A DNA stretch of 64,000 nucleotides from an uncultured Acetatifactor sp. (GCA_934436245.1 CAKSAM010000002.1:62001-126000), one strand, 5' to 3'; numbered from the stretch's first letter, positions 1-9,114 are shown. The notes: generated from the sequence alone by a model not told the origin. Numbers and translations: made by a program.

Positions 1-1
1 G

Positions 2-1111
2 CAGACAGGAAACGGGAAATGTAATCTGGGGAACAGGGAGCTTTCCGTGGAATGTTATCATGGTGGTAATCCGGAATGGATTGCCTCGGTACTGGAACGT
101 TTTGATAACGAAGATACGATACGTTTTTTTCAGAGTATCGGGCTGATGGTGAAGGAAAAAAATGGTTATTTCTATCCTGTGTGCGAGCAGGCGGCATCGG
201 TGCTGGATGTCCTTCGCTATGAGCTGCAGGCTTTAGGGGTTGAAATCTTATATCAGTGTAAGATCACAAAAATCGAACGCCTGGATTCCGGAAGGATAAA
301 TGTCAGTGACGGGGAAAGAAGCCGTATGTTTGATGCCGTGGTCGTAACCTGTGGAGGAAAAGCGGCACCGGCTACCGGGTCTGACGGCAGTGGTTTCAAA
401 ATAGCAAAGAAACTGGGACATACCTGCATTCCTCCGGTTCCTGCGCTGGTGCAGCTGCGTTGCCGGGAAACAGATCTCTTAAAAGGTATTGCCGGTGTCA
501 GAGCGGATAGCGAGATCCGGATTTTGTGTGGCGGAGAGGAAATCTGCCGGGAACGAGGAGAATTACAGCTGACAGACTACGGAATTTCCGGGATTCCGGT
601 CTTTCAACTGAGCCGTACGGTCAATTATCTGCTTCGGGACAAACGGGATGTGTTGGCACAGATCGACTTTTTACCGGGACTGTCACAGGAAGCGTATGAA
701 AAAATACAGGCAGGGCGGATACTTTTGCAGGAAAACCGTACTGCAGAAGAGTTTTTTACCGGTATGCTGCATAAGAAACTGACCTCTGCATTGTTAAAGA
801 TGGTGGGGATTCGTCTGACAACTTCCATGCAGGAGATCCCGGAGGAAAAAATCCGGAATTACTACAGTCTCTGTCGGGCGCTGAAATTACATATTACAGA
901 GAGCAATCCCTATGAGAATGCCCAGGTATCTGCCGGAGGAATTGATGTGACGGAGGTAGATACGACCATGGAATCCAGGCTTTGTCCCGGCGTCTATTTT
1001 GCAGGGGAGATTTTGGATGTGGATGGACGGTGTGGCGGCTATAATCTGCAATGGGCCTGGAGCAGTGGATATATTGCAGGATATCATGCAGCTATGGATC
1101 ATTTGAAATAA
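2..1111 (+). CDS. BaiN/HI0933-family FAD-dependent oxidoreductase, 5' truncated by window edge
   Basis: The frame is open to the left edge, so the true start and the N-terminal dinucleotide-binding loop lie outside; the GTG at 47 is only the first start-like codon. The visible part begins with GNGKCNLGN, the loop after the first FAD-binding strand in this flavoprotein family, and ends with an AGEILDVDG motif followed by GGYNLQWAW, which close the FAD site. About 370 codons are present, against roughly 400-420 for the family. The substrate is unknown. The next gene, also a flavoprotein, starts 9 bp downstream, so they are probably co-transcribed. Confidence 0.85.
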   Translation, partial: QTGNGKCNLGNRELSVECYHGGNPEWIASVLERFDNEDTIRFFQSIGLMVKEKNGYFYPVCEQAASVLDVLRYELQALGVEILYQCKITKIERLDSGRINVSDGERSRMFDAVVVTCGGKAAPATGSDGSGFKIAKKLGHTCIPPVPALVQLRCRETDLLKGIAGVRADSEIRILCGGEEICRERGELQLTDYGISGIPVFQLSRTVNYLLRDKRDVLAQIDFLPGLSQEAYEKIQAGRILLQENRTAEEFFTGMLHKKLTSALLKMVGIRLTTSMQEIPEEKIRNYYSLCRALKLHITESNPYENAQVSAGGIDVTEVDTTMESRLCPGVYFAGEILDVDGRCGGYNLQWAWSSGYIAGYHAAMDHLK

Positions 1112-1120
1112 AGGCAGGGA

Positions 1121-2767
1121 ATGATTATGATCAGATTAAATCAGCTGAAGCTTCCGGTAGATCATACCAGAGAGCAGCTTATACATAAGACAGCGCAGAA
1201 TCTGCGGATCCCGGAATCCGAGATCCTGGAACTTCGGATTCTCAGGCAGTCACTGGATGCAAGAAAGAAGCCGGAACTTTTTTATAGCTACAGCGTTAAT
1301 GTGGCGGTTAAGAAGGAAGAAAAAGTATATAAAGATGCTGTCCGCAGACTGGGCAAGGCCAATGTGCTGCCTGGGGACACCACAGAATATCATTTTCCCA
1401 CGGGCGGCACGGAGAAGCAAAAACATCCGACGGTGATCATCGGGATGGGACCTGCCGGACTTTTCTGCGCTTATTATCTGGCACAGCATGGTTACGCTCC
1501 CGTTATTCTGGAACGTGGTGAGGATGTAGATACCAGACAGGCAGATGTGGAAACGTTCTGGCAGACGGGAAAACTGAATCCGGATTCCAACGTACAGTTT
1601 GGAGAAGGCGGTGCCGGAACTTTTTCGGACGGTAAATTAAATACACTGGTAAAAGATAAATACGGCAGAAATACGGAGGTGCTGAAAACCTTTGTGAAAC
1701 ACGGCGCAGATCCTGCCATTTTATATCAGGCAAAGCCTCATATCGGTACAGATGTTCTGAGCAAAGTGGTAAAAAGCATGAGGGCGGAGATTCTTCGTCA
1801 GGGAGGAGAAGTCCGTTTTCACAGTCAGGTGACGGAAATCCTCACGAAAAACGGTCAGGTTGTCGGGGTAGAGGTGAATGGGACAGAAGAAATCCTATGT
1901 GAACAGGTGGTACTGGCTCCCGGGCACAGTGCCAGAGATACCTTTGCCATGTTATATGAAAATAATTTTCCCATGTCGGCAAAGCCGTTTGCAGTGGGCT
2001 TTCGTGTGGAACATCCACAGAGCCTGATCAACCGGAGTCAGTATGGCGCAGCACAGGTAAAGGGATTGGGTGCGGCAGCGTATAAGGTAACGGCGAAAAC
2101 AAGTACAGGCAGGGGTGTTTATTCCTTTTGCATGTGTCCGGGAGGGTATGTGGTGAATGCTTCTTCGGAACCCGGGAGACTTGCTGTGAACGGTATGAGT
2201 TACAGCAGGCGTGATGGGAAAAATGCCAATAGTGCAATTATCGTGGCAGTAACCCCGGCGGATTATGGTTCGGAGCATCCACTGGCAGGAATCGAGTTTC
2301 AACGTAGATTGGAACAAAGGGCGTATGAATTATGTAATGGGAAGCTTCCGGTACAACGGTACGGAGATTTTCGGAGGAAAGTTACCGGAGAAATGGTACA
2401 AAAGGCAGATGAACAGGAAGATGCAGTCCGGGAGGCATTGGAACCGCAGTGCAAAGGAGCTTATGAATGGACAGATCTTACCGGAATCCTTCCGGAAGAA
2501 TGTAATCGGGCATTTGTGGAGGGAATGGACAGTTTCGACCGACAGATCCATGGCTTTGCATCCCGGAGTGCAATTCTGACCGGAGTGGAGAGCAGGACTT
2601 CATCGCCCGTAAGAATTGAACGTGATGAAAAACTGCAGTCCCGGATCCGCGGCTGTTATCCCTGTGGAGAAGGGGCAGGATATGCCGGGGGCATTACTTC
2701 TGCGGCCATGGATGGTATCCGTGTGGCGGAAATGATAGCATCACAGTTTGCTCCGCTACAGCGTTGA
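1121..2767 (+). CDS. FAD-dependent dehydrogenase (NAD(P)/FAD oxidoreductase, about 550-aa family)
   Basis: The 548-aa product has about 100 N-terminal residues before a dinucleotide-binding motif GMGPAGLFCAYYL near residue 106, then NVQFGEGGAGTFSDGKL, typical of the long FAD-dependent dehydrogenase family of Firmicutes. The C-terminus carries GCYPCGEGAGYAGGI, the second FAD contact. The start ATG follows AGGCAGGGA; a second ATG two codons on is possible. The substrate is not known for this family, and a general redox role is inferred. It follows another flavoprotein by 9 bp and precedes proB by 75 bp. Confidence 0.85.
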   Translation: MIMIRLNQLKLPVDHTREQLIHKTAQNLRIPESEILELRILRQSLDARKKPELFYSYSVNVAVKKEEKVYKDAVRRLGKANVLPGDTTEYHFPTGGTEKQKHPTVIIGMGPAGLFCAYYLAQHGYAPVILERGEDVDTRQADVETFWQTGKLNPDSNVQFGEGGAGTFSDGKLNTLVKDKYGRNTEVLKTFVKHGADPAILYQAKPHIGTDVLSKVVKSMRAEILRQGGEVRFHSQVTEILTKNGQVVGVEVNGTEEILCEQVVLAPGHSARDTFAMLYENNFPMSAKPFAVGFRVEHPQSLINRSQYGAAQVKGLGAAAYKVTAKTSTGRGVYSFCMCPGGYVVNASSEPGRLAVNGMSYSRRDGKNANSAIIVAVTPADYGSEHPLAGIEFQRRLEQRAYELCNGKLPVQRYGDFRRKVTGEMVQKADEQEDAVREALEPQCKGAYEWTDLTGILPEECNRAFVEGMDSFDRQIHGFASRSAILTGVESRTSSPVRIERDEKLQSRIRGCYPCGEGAGYAGGITSAAMDGIRVAEMIASQFAPLQR

Positions 2768-2842
2768 CGTATCCGGAAAAATAAGATAGAATGAGAAAAA
2801 TGAAATGCAGTTCGAAACAGGACAATACAGAAAGGCAATCAC

Positions 2843-3715
2843 GTGAGTAACATAAGGGAACAAATCAGGGACAAAAAGAGAATCGTGGTCAAGATCGGTT
2901 CTTCTTCTTTACAGCATGCGGAGACGGGAGATCTGGATTATATCCGTCTGGAGAAGCTGGTAAGAGAGTTATGTGACATCAGCAACCAGGGGAAAGAAGT
3001 CGTACTTGTGACTTCCGGTGCTATCGCAGCCGGAAAACAGGCGGTTCATTTAAAGACGATAGAAGGACAGACAGGGGCAGAGTCCATGGCGATCAAGCAG
3101 GCCTGCTCTGCCATTGGCCAGGCGAGACTGATGATGACATATCAGAAGCTTTTTGCGGAGTACAACCAGGTAGCGGCACAGATCCTGATGACAAAAAACA
3201 CCATTGTGGATAATCTGAACCGTTACAATGCCCATAATACCTTTACACAGCTGTTAAAAATGGGGGCAATTCCTGTTGTCAATGAAAATGATACCGTAGC
3301 GACTTACGAGATCGAGATTGGTGACAATGATACACTGTCTGCGATTGTGGCAGCGTTGATCGATGCGGATCTTTTGATCCTTTTGTCGGATATCGACGGT
3401 CTCTACACTGATGATCCCAGACAGAATCCCGATGCAGTATTTATTGAACAGGTGGATGAGCTTACGGATGAATTTATGAATATGGGAAAAGCCAGCACCG
3501 GCAGCAATGTGGGTACCGGCGGCATGAATACCAAGATGATCGCAGCTAAGATCGCCACAAGCTCAGATGTGGATATGATCATTGCCAACAGTAAGGATAT
3601 CGGAGTGCTTCATCGTCTGTTATCCGGAGAAAATGAAGGTACTTTATTCGTGGCACATAATGACGAGAGCTTTGATCTGCCGGAATTCGTACAGAATCTA
3701 CATAAAAACCAGTGA
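2843..3715 (+). CDS. proB: glutamate 5-kinase, short form without PUA domain
   Basis: ProB phosphorylates L-glutamate to gamma-glutamyl phosphate, the first step of proline synthesis. The protein opens with RIVVKIGSSSL, the amino-acid kinase nucleotide loop, and contains VVNENDTVA for substrate binding and GTGGMNTK in the C-terminal part of the kinase fold. It has 290 aa and stops after the kinase domain; enzymes of the E. coli type are about 367 aa with a C-terminal PUA domain. The start is GTG. The partner gene proA lies 0.9 kb downstream, separated by two small genes. Confidence 0.93.
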   Translation: MSNIREQIRDKKRIVVKIGSSSLQHAETGDLDYIRLEKLVRELCDISNQGKEVVLVTSGAIAAGKQAVHLKTIEGQTGAESMAIKQACSAIGQARLMMTYQKLFAEYNQVAAQILMTKNTIVDNLNRYNAHNTFTQLLKMGAIPVVNENDTVATYEIEIGDNDTLSAIVAALIDADLLILLSDIDGLYTDDPRQNPDAVFIEQVDELTDEFMNMGKASTGSNVGTGGMNTKMIAAKIATSSDVDMIIANSKDIGVLHRLLSGENEGTLFVAHNDESFDLPEFVQNLHKNQ

Positions 3716-3794
3716 CCATTATTGCAGGATCAGATTTGAAATTTGATTCGTGCTTTCTCCGGCGGAAGGAATCGTCTGCGGAAAGGAGATTATT

Positions 3795-4013
3795 ATGAAT
3801 ATGGATGAAAGAATAAAGCGCATCAATGAGCTTTATCATAAATCTCAGAAGGAAGGACTGACGGACGAAGAAAAGCTGGAACAGTCCATTCTCAGGCAGG
3901 AATATGTGGACAGCATCAGGCGCAACATGAAAGCCCAGCTGGACAACATTGAAATCGAAAGACCGGATGGTACCATTGAAAAATTAAAACCGTCCTATAA
4001 AAAGAAGAAATGA
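3795..4013 (+). CDS. DUF896 (UPF0291, YnzC-like) small protein
   Basis: A 72-aa, charged, helical protein. NMDERIKRINELYHKS followed by LTDEEKLEQ and LRQEYVD is the DUF896 pattern; the family includes B. subtilis YnzC, a small helical-hairpin protein of unclear role. I chose the ATG at 3795 because GAAAGGAG sits just upstream; the frame is open further 5' without a better start. Its stop overlaps the next gene's start (ATGA), indicating translational coupling to the cyclo-ligase. Confidence 0.85.
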   Translation: MNMDERIKRINELYHKSQKEGLTDEEKLEQSILRQEYVDSIRRNMKAQLDNIEIERPDGTIEKLKPSYKKKK

Positions 4014-4585
4014 ATACAGAAGAAATCAGAGAACAGAAAAAGAAGTTACGCAGGGAAATACTGGCTCACAGAGATGCACTTACGGAAGAAGAACGGGAGA
4101 GAGGGAAGCTTCTCATTACGGAACGGATCCTGGGACACCAGTGGTATTACCTCGCAAATACGATTCTTGGCTTTGTCAGCTATGGAAGTGAAATCTGTAC
4201 TACAGAGATCCTGGAAAACGCCCTGAGGGATGGGAAAAGTGTCTATGTGCCCAAAGTAGAGGGCCGTGAAATGCAGTTTTACCGGATCCACTCTCTGGCA
4301 GAATTGAAAGAAGGATATAAAGGAATTCCGGAACCGGAAGGGAATACGGAACGTTATGAATTTGATCCGGAAGACACAGCAAAATGCCTGCTTCTTATGC
4401 CGGGAAGTGTCTTTGATCCGGAAGGCAGCCGTCTGGGATATGGTGCCGGATTTTATGACCGCTATCTGGCGGATAAGGAAGCATTAAGACTTCACAGTAT
4501 CGGCATCGGTTTCCGCTGCCAGCAGGTGGAGACGGTACCAACAGAAGATACGGATCTTAAGCCCTATCAGGTAATTCTGGTATAG
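4010..4585 (+). CDS. 5-formyltetrahydrofolate cyclo-ligase
   Basis: The enzyme converts 5-formyl-THF to 5,10-methenyl-THF with ATP, returning a storage folate to the one-carbon pool. The N-terminus is basic with KKKLRREIL, as usual for the family, and the C-terminal block SRLGYGAGFYDRYL is the family's nucleotide/folate loop. Its 191 aa are normal. The start overlaps the DUF896 stop by 4 nt. A folate gene inside a split proline locus suggests a transcript of convenience rather than a pathway link. Confidence 0.9.
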   Translation: MNTEEIREQKKKLRREILAHRDALTEEERERGKLLITERILGHQWYYLANTILGFVSYGSEICTTEILENALRDGKSVYVPKVEGREMQFYRIHSLAELKEGYKGIPEPEGNTERYEFDPEDTAKCLLLMPGSVFDPEGSRLGYGAGFYDRYLADKEALRLHSIGIGFRCQQVETVPTEDTDLKPYQVILV

Positions 4586-4628
4586 GCGTGTAAAATGACA
4601 TAGCATTGTTTGAGAAAAGGCGGGAAAA

Positions 4629-5876
4629 ATGACAGAACTTTCAGAATTGGGAAAAAATGCCTGCAATACAAAATATGTATTGCAGAAGCTTACAACAGAA
4701 GAGAAAAACAAAGCGTTGCTGACAGCGGCAGATTATCTGTGCGACCGACAGGAAGAGATTCTTGCCGCAAATGCACTGGATCTGGAAAACGGTAGAAAAA
4801 ACGGTATGAATCCGGGGCTTCTGGATCGATTAAAGCTTACTGATGACCGGATCGCACAGATTGCAGAGGGCCTTCGACAGATTGCGGATCTTCCGGACTG
4901 TATCGGTGAGACCATGGAACATTTCGAGCGTCCCAATGGACTGAAGATCGACAAGGTCAGAGTTCCTTTAGGGGTTATCGGCATTATTTATGAAGCCCGT
5001 CCCAACGTGACAGCGGATGCCTTTGGATTGTGCTTTAAGACGGGAAATGCCGTGATCTTAAAGGGAGGCAGTGATGCCATCCATTCCAATATTGCCATCG
5101 TAAAAGTGTTACAGGATGCACTGGAAGCCTGTAACATGCCCGGGACGGCGGTACAGCTCATCGAAGATACAGACCGTGCGGTCACTGCCCGGTTTATGAA
5201 GATGAAGGAATACGTGGATGTACTGATCCCCAGAGGCGGTGCAGGACTGATCCGCAGTGTAGTGGAAAACAGCACGATTCCCGTCATAGAGACCGGCACA
5301 GGCAATTGCCACGTTTATGTGGATAAAGATGCGGATGTGGATATGGCGGTAAAGATCCTGATGAATGCCAAGACCCAGCGGATCGGCGTCTGCAATGCCT
5401 GTGAATCCCTTGTGGTACATCGTGACATCCGGGATCGATTCCTGCCGAAGATGGCAGAGACCCTGAAGACAAAGAACGTAGAGCTGCGGGGAGACGAAAG
5501 CACACAAGAGATCCTTCCGGACTGCATTCCTGCTACAGAAGAGGATTACGGTACGGAGTATCTGGATTATATCCTGTCTGTCAAGACCGTGGACAGTGTG
5601 GAAGAGGCTATTGCCCACATCAACCGTTACAATACGAAGCATTCCGAATGTATCGTGACGGAAAATGCGAAGACAGCAGAGAAATTTTTAAATGAAGTGG
5701 ATGCAGCCTGTGTCTACGTCAATGCCTCTACCCGTTTTACGGACGGTTTTGAATTCGGCTTTGGCGCAGAGATCGGCATCAGCACCCAGAAGCTGCATGC
5801 CAGAGGTCCCATGGGACTGAAGGAACTGACTTCCTATAAATATAAGATCCATGGAAACGGTCAGATCCGCGGATAA
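4629..5876 (+). CDS. proA: gamma-glutamyl phosphate reductase
   Basis: ProA reduces gamma-glutamyl phosphate to glutamate semialdehyde with NADPH. The protein has 415 aa, the usual length. Visible motifs are [17 protein letters not shown], the conserved ProA N-terminal block, GSDAIHSN, and [14 protein letters not shown] with the catalytic cysteine. The start ATG follows AAAAGGCGGGAAAA. Together with proB 0.9 kb upstream it gives two of the three proline enzymes; proC is not in the window. Confidence 0.95.
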   Translation: MTELSELGKNACNTKYVLQKLTTEEKNKALLTAADYLCDRQEEILAANALDLENGRKNGMNPGLLDRLKLTDDRIAQIAEGLRQIADLPDCIGETMEHFERPNGLKIDKVRVPLGVIGIIYEARPNVTADAFGLCFKTGNAVILKGGSDAIHSNIAIVKVLQDALEACNMPGTAVQLIEDTDRAVTARFMKMKEYVDVLIPRGGAGLIRSVVENSTIPVIETGTGNCHVYVDKDADVDMAVKILMNAKTQRIGVCNACESLVVHRDIRDRFLPKMAETLKTKNVELRGDESTQEILPDCIPATEEDYGTEYLDYILSVKTVDSVEEAIAHINRYNTKHSECIVTENAKTAEKFLNEVDAACVYVNASTRFTDGFEFGFGAEIGISTQKLHARGPMGLKELTSYKYKIHGNGQIRG

Positions 5877-5987
5877 GCATTTGAGACCCGCCACAGGCGG
5901 ATGATTGCGTATTCTCCGGCCGGGTATTTTGTCCTGTATGCAAAGATATCTGTCGGAAATAACTATAGAGGAAGAGGAGAAAAATTT

Positions 5988-6539
5988 ATGAAAGAAGTAA
6001 ACGGAAGCATTTGGCACACTATGAGCACCCAGAGAGTCACGCCTACAGATTTTGTCTGTGTCATCGAGATCTCCAAGGGCAGCAAGAACAAATATGAACT
6101 GGACAAGGAGACGGGACTTCTGATCCTGGACCGCATCCTGCATACTTCTACCCATTACCCTGCAAACTACGGTTTTATTCCCAGAACCTACGGCGATGAC
6201 GGGGACCCTCTGGATGTATTGTTATTGTGTTCAGAGCCGGTACAGCCTATGACTCTCGTAAGGGCTTATCCCATCGGAGTGATCTCTATGCTGGACAATG
6301 GTAAAAATGATGAAAAGATCATTGCGGTTCCTTTCAATGATCCCAATTACAACTGCTACCATGATATTTCAGAACTGCCCAGTCATGTGGTAGATGAGAT
6401 GGAGCATTTCTTCACGGTATATAAGGCACTGGAGAACAAGACTACTGCAGTCAATGAAAAGGGCAACAGAGAAGAAGCTATTGAAGTTATCAAGAAATGT
6501 CTGGATAACTATATTGATACTTTTATCAAGAGCTGGTAA
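5988..6539 (+). CDS. ppa: class I (family I) inorganic pyrophosphatase
   Basis: It hydrolyses pyrophosphate and so drives biosynthetic reactions. The signature DGDPLDVLLL, preceded by ANYGFIPRTYGD, supplies the metal-binding aspartates of soluble family I pyrophosphatases. I place the start at 5988, after GAAGAGGAGA; the frame extends upstream to 5901 but that part lacks family resemblance. The product has 183 aa, within the usual range. A rho-independent terminator follows, and a short hairpin CCGCC-ACA-GGCGG lies between proA and this gene. Confidence 0.9.
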   Translation: MKEVNGSIWHTMSTQRVTPTDFVCVIEISKGSKNKYELDKETGLLILDRILHTSTHYPANYGFIPRTYGDDGDPLDVLLLCSEPVQPMTLVRAYPIGVISMLDNGKNDEKIIAVPFNDPNYNCYHDISELPSHVVDEMEHFFTVYKALENKTTAVNEKGNREEAIEVIKKCLDNYIDTFIKSW

Positions 6540-6577
6540 GCATAACAATTGATAATTGATTTTCAACAATCACAAAG

Positions 6578-6622
6578 CACCGTATTTCCCATACAGTTCA
6601 TTGGGGGATACGGTGTTTATTT
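6578..6622 (+). terminator. terminator after ppa
   Basis: CACCGTAT (6578-6585) pairs with ATACGGTG (6608-6615), followed by TTTATTTCT. It closes the proB-ppa run. The rest of the 6540-6750 gap is AT-rich and should hold the promoter of the next operon; I could not pick one -10/-35 pair with confidence. Confidence 0.7.
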
Positions 6623-6750
6623 CTATAAACTATTGAAAAAAATTGTCAAAACCCCTAGATTTTTTAAAGGAAATATGAGAGAATGAACACGACCATTATG
6701 ATATTATTTTATCAATAGTATTATAAGTACATATTGAAAGGAGATTTCAC

Positions 6751-7443
6751 ATGATTTATTCAAAAGAAGTTGAAGAAATGTGTCCCGTTGCACAGGGCGT
6801 ACATCATGGTTGTGCTCCCATTCCCGAAGAGGCAAAATGGGTGCAGGCAAAAGAAGTTAAGGATATTTCCGGTCTGACTCACGGTGTGGGCTGGTGTGCA
6901 CCTCAGCAGGGTGCATGTAAGCTGACCCTGAACGTTAAGGAAGGTATCATCCAGGAGGCTCTGGTAGAGACCGTTGGATGTTCCGGTATGACTCATTCCG
7001 CAGCTATGGCTGCTGAGATCCTGCCCGGTCTGACCGTTATGGAAGCTTTAAATACTGACCTTGTATGTGATGCGATCAATACCGCTATGAGAGAACTGTT
7101 CTTACAGATCGTTTATGGTCGTACCCAGAGTGCATTCTCTGAGGAAGGTCTGCCTGTAGGCGCAGGTCTGGAAGACCTTGGTAAGGGCTTAAGAAGCCAG
7201 GTTGGTACCATGTACGGTACTCTGAAGAAGGGCCCCCGTTATCTGGAGATGGCAGAAGGTTATGTAACCGGTATCGCTCTGGACAAGGATGATCAGATCA
7301 TCGGTTACCAGTTCGTTAACCTGGGCAAGATGACCGACTTCATCAAGAAGGGTGACGATGCCAACACTGCATGGGAGAAGGCTAAGGGCCAGTATGGCCG
7401 TGTAGACGATGCGGTTAAGATCATCGATCCCAGAAAACAATAA
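6751..7443 (+). CDS. NifU-like iron-sulfur scaffold-type protein paired with GGGtGRT protein
   Basis: The 230-aa protein has several short cysteine motifs: EMCPVAQGVHHGC near the start, GWCAPQQGAC around residues 48-57, and VGCSGMTHS around residue 77, the last resembling the core cysteine region of NifU/IscU-type scaffolds. It is followed after 20 bp by the GGGtGRT gene, a pairing known in many anaerobes. Function is inferred from the family label; metal binding is likely, the client unknown. Codon choice is narrow (GGT, CGT, AAG, GTA/GTT), as in ilvC here, suggesting high expression. Confidence 0.75.
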   Translation: MIYSKEVEEMCPVAQGVHHGCAPIPEEAKWVQAKEVKDISGLTHGVGWCAPQQGACKLTLNVKEGIIQEALVETVGCSGMTHSAAMAAEILPGLTVMEALNTDLVCDAINTAMRELFLQIVYGRTQSAFSEEGLPVGAGLEDLGKGLRSQVGTMYGTLKKGPRYLEMAEGYVTGIALDKDDQIIGYQFVNLGKMTDFIKKGDDANTAWEKAKGQYGRVDDAVKIIDPRKQ

Positions 7444-7463
7444 GATACAGGAGGACAGAAAAA

Positions 7464-8474
7464 ATGGCTTTATTTGAATCATATGAAAGACGTATTGATA
7501 AGATCAACGCTGTACTGAACAGCTATGGTATCTCCTCTATCGAAGAAGCAGAGAAGATCACAAAAGATGCTGGCCTGGACGTATACGATCAGGTTAAGAA
7601 GATCCAGCCCATCTGTTTTGAAAATGCTTGCTGGGCTTACACTGTAGGCGCTGCAATCGCAATCAAGAAAGGCTGCAGAAAGGCATCTGAAGCAGCAGCA
7701 GCAATCGGTGAAGGCTTACAGGCATTCTGTATTCCCGGTTCCGTTGCTGATACCCGTAAGGTAGGTCTTGGTCATGGTAACCTGGGCAAGATGCTGTTGG
7801 AAGAGGATACTGACTGCTTCTGTTTCCTGGCTGGACATGAGTCCTTCGCAGCAGCAGAGGGTGCGATCGGTATCGCAGAGAAGGCTAACAAGGTTCGTCA
7901 GAAGCCTTTACGTGTTATCCTGAATGGTCTTGGTAAGGATGCTGCAAAGATCATTTCCCGTATCAACGGATTTACTTTCGTAGAGACCTCTTATGATCCT
8001 TACACCAATACCGTTACCGAGGTAGAGAGAATCGCTTATTCCGAGGGACTTCGTGCTAAGGTTAACTGCTACGGCGCTAACAGCGTTCCCGAAGGTGTAG
8101 CTATCATGTGGAAGGAGAACGTAGACGTATCCATCACCGGTAACTCTACCAACCCTACCAGATTCCAGCATCCCGTAGCCGGTACTTACAAGAAGGAAAG
8201 ACTCGAAGCTGGCAAGAAGTATTTCTCCGTTGCTTCCGGCGGTGGTACCGGACGTACTCTGCATCCCGATAACATGGCTGCAGGTCCCGCTTCTTATGGC
8301 TTCACCGATACTCTTGGCCGTATGCACTCTGATGCGCAGTTCGCTGGTTCTTCCTCCGTACCTGCACATGTTGAGATGATGGGTCTGATCGGTATGGGTA
8401 ACAACCCTATGGTAGGTGCTACCGTAGCTGTTGCCGTATCGATTGAGGAAGCTGCTAAAGCTGGTAAGTTCTAA
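7464..8474 (+). CDS. GGGtGRT protein, conserved family of uncertain function
   Basis: The 336-aa product carries the name-giving motif in VASGGGTGRTLHPDN around residues 255-269 and the IGMGNNPMVGATVAVAV block at the C-terminus. AGGAGGACAGAA precedes the ATG. It follows the NifU-like gene by 20 bp and shares its narrow codon use, so both are probably abundant. No catalytic role can be read from the sequence. The last 86 bp (8389-8474) recur perfectly at 12438-12523, so this gene's 3' end served as the attachment site of the island that follows; the reading frame stays intact. Confidence 0.85.
   Translation: MALFESYERRIDKINAVLNSYGISSIEEAEKITKDAGLDVYDQVKKIQPICFENACWAYTVGAAIAIKKGCRKASEAAAAIGEGLQAFCIPGSVADTRKVGLGHGNLGKMLLEEDTDCFCFLAGHESFAAAEGAIGIAEKANKVRQKPLRVILNGLGKDAAKIISRINGFTFVETSYDPYTNTVTEVERIAYSEGLRAKVNCYGANSVPEGVAIMWKENVDVSITGNSTNPTRFQHPVAGTYKKERLEAGKKYFSVASGGGTGRTLHPDNMAAGPASYGFTDTLGRMHSDAQFAGSSSVPAHVEMMGLIGMGNNPMVGATVAVAVSIEEAAKAGKF
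8389..8474 (+). repeat. island attachment-type direct repeat, left copy (inside the GGGtGRT 3' end)
   Basis: These 86 bp, ending with the GGGtGRT stop codon, are identical base for base to 12438-12523. Outside the repeat the sequences diverge at once on both sides. An identical copy of a gene's 3' end about 4 kb away, with an integrase stump between, is the classic mark of site-specific integration by a tyrosine recombinase. Confidence 0.85.
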
Positions 8475-8500
8475 AGAAAACCAGTAAAATCAATACTTTT

Positions 8501-8538
8501 AGGACTCTTGCATTTTTTGTGAGAGTCCTATTTTTTAT
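8501..8538 (+). terminator. terminator just inside the island
   Basis: AGGACTCT (8501-8508) pairs with AGAGTCCT (8522-8529), followed by ATTTTTTAT. It now ends the NifU-like/GGGtGRT transcript. The presumed original terminator of that operon lies beyond the right repeat, at 12547-12578. Confidence 0.7.
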
Positions 8539-8571
8539 ATGAGTAGATAATTGTGTGTTAAAAATTACTCC

Positions 8572-8620
8572 AAGTCTACGAGAAGTCTACAAAATTTTTT
8601 CTTGTAGACTTTGTAGACTT
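8572..8620. promoter_or_regulatory. four AAGTCTAC boxes, two in each orientation, upstream of the integrase stump
   Basis: AAGTCTAC occurs at 8572-8579 and 8583-8590; its reverse complement GTAGACTT occurs at 8604-8611 and 8613-8620. Repeated short boxes beside an integrase and next to the crossover repeat suggest arm-type integrase binding sites. An operator for the int promoter is the alternative. Confidence 0.5.
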
Positions 8621-8671
8621 TTAGTGCTATTATTCAATCGTACATATTACTTTATGTGAAAGGAGAGCAAT

Positions 8672-8968
8672 ATGGGCGAATTATTTATTAAACAAAGAAC
8701 TCTAAAGTCAGGTAAAACTGTTTATGAGTATGCATTTGAAATAGCATCAGTAGATGGAAAAAGAAAAAGAAAAACTAAATCTGGGTTTGCGACCAAACGA
8801 GAAGCAAGAGAAGCAGGTAAACTCGCACAACAGACATATGAAAATATAGGGCAAGCAATAGAACCTTCAGATATGTCATTCTCAGATTTTCTTGATGAAT
8901 GGATGGAGCAGATTTGGCTGAATATTATTTTCAACTGCCAGGGTATTGAGATCCTTCTCACCCTTTAA
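8672..8968 (+). pseudogene. truncated tyrosine integrase (N-terminal arm-binding part only)
   Basis: After a good AAAGGAGAG site, the first 80 or so codons read as the N-terminus of a phage/ICE-type tyrosine integrase: GELFIKQRTLKSGKT, a basic RKRKTKSGFATKREA stretch typical of arm-binding domains, and SFSDFLDEWMEQ, the start of the core-binding SAM-like domain. From about 8905 the sequence is instead the complement of an IS3-type orfA, so the last 18 codons are read-through. The catalytic domain with the R-H-R-Y residues is missing, so no recombinase activity is expected. Confidence 0.8.
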
Positions 8969-9114
8969 CAGTTCGATCACAAGGTCTGATTTGAATTTTG
9001 CACTAAAATTTCTTCTTTGTCTGGACATGATAATGAATCCTCTCTTTCATACTGGTTTTAGTATATCAGATTCATTAAAATCTGTCCTGAAAAGTGTCTT
9101 AATTTATGAGACCA
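8903..9114 (-). mobile_element. IS3-family remnant: orfA 5' end and one terminus
   Basis: Read on the - strand from the ATG at 9028, 42 codons give MSRQRRNFSAKFKSDLV and continue through LAVENNIQPNLL, the helix-turn-helix start of an IS3-family OrfA. The frame stops matching at the junction with the integrase near 8905. Upstream, 9083-9114 reads on the - strand TGGTCTCAT...AAGACACTTTTCAGGACA, a plausible left terminus starting with TG. OrfB and the other end are absent, so a deletion joined the integrase stump to this fragment. Confidence 0.75.

Noticed and set aside
3750..3794. Longer N-terminus for the DUF896 protein from 3750
   Set aside because: The extra codons show no family similarity, and GAAAGGAG places the start at 3795.
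6548..6570. Possible Fur-type box in TTGATAATTGATTTTCAA upstream of the NifU-like gene
   Set aside because: Only a partial match to the 7-1-7 palindrome, and it lies before the ppa terminator, about 190 bp from the gene, so I could not support it.
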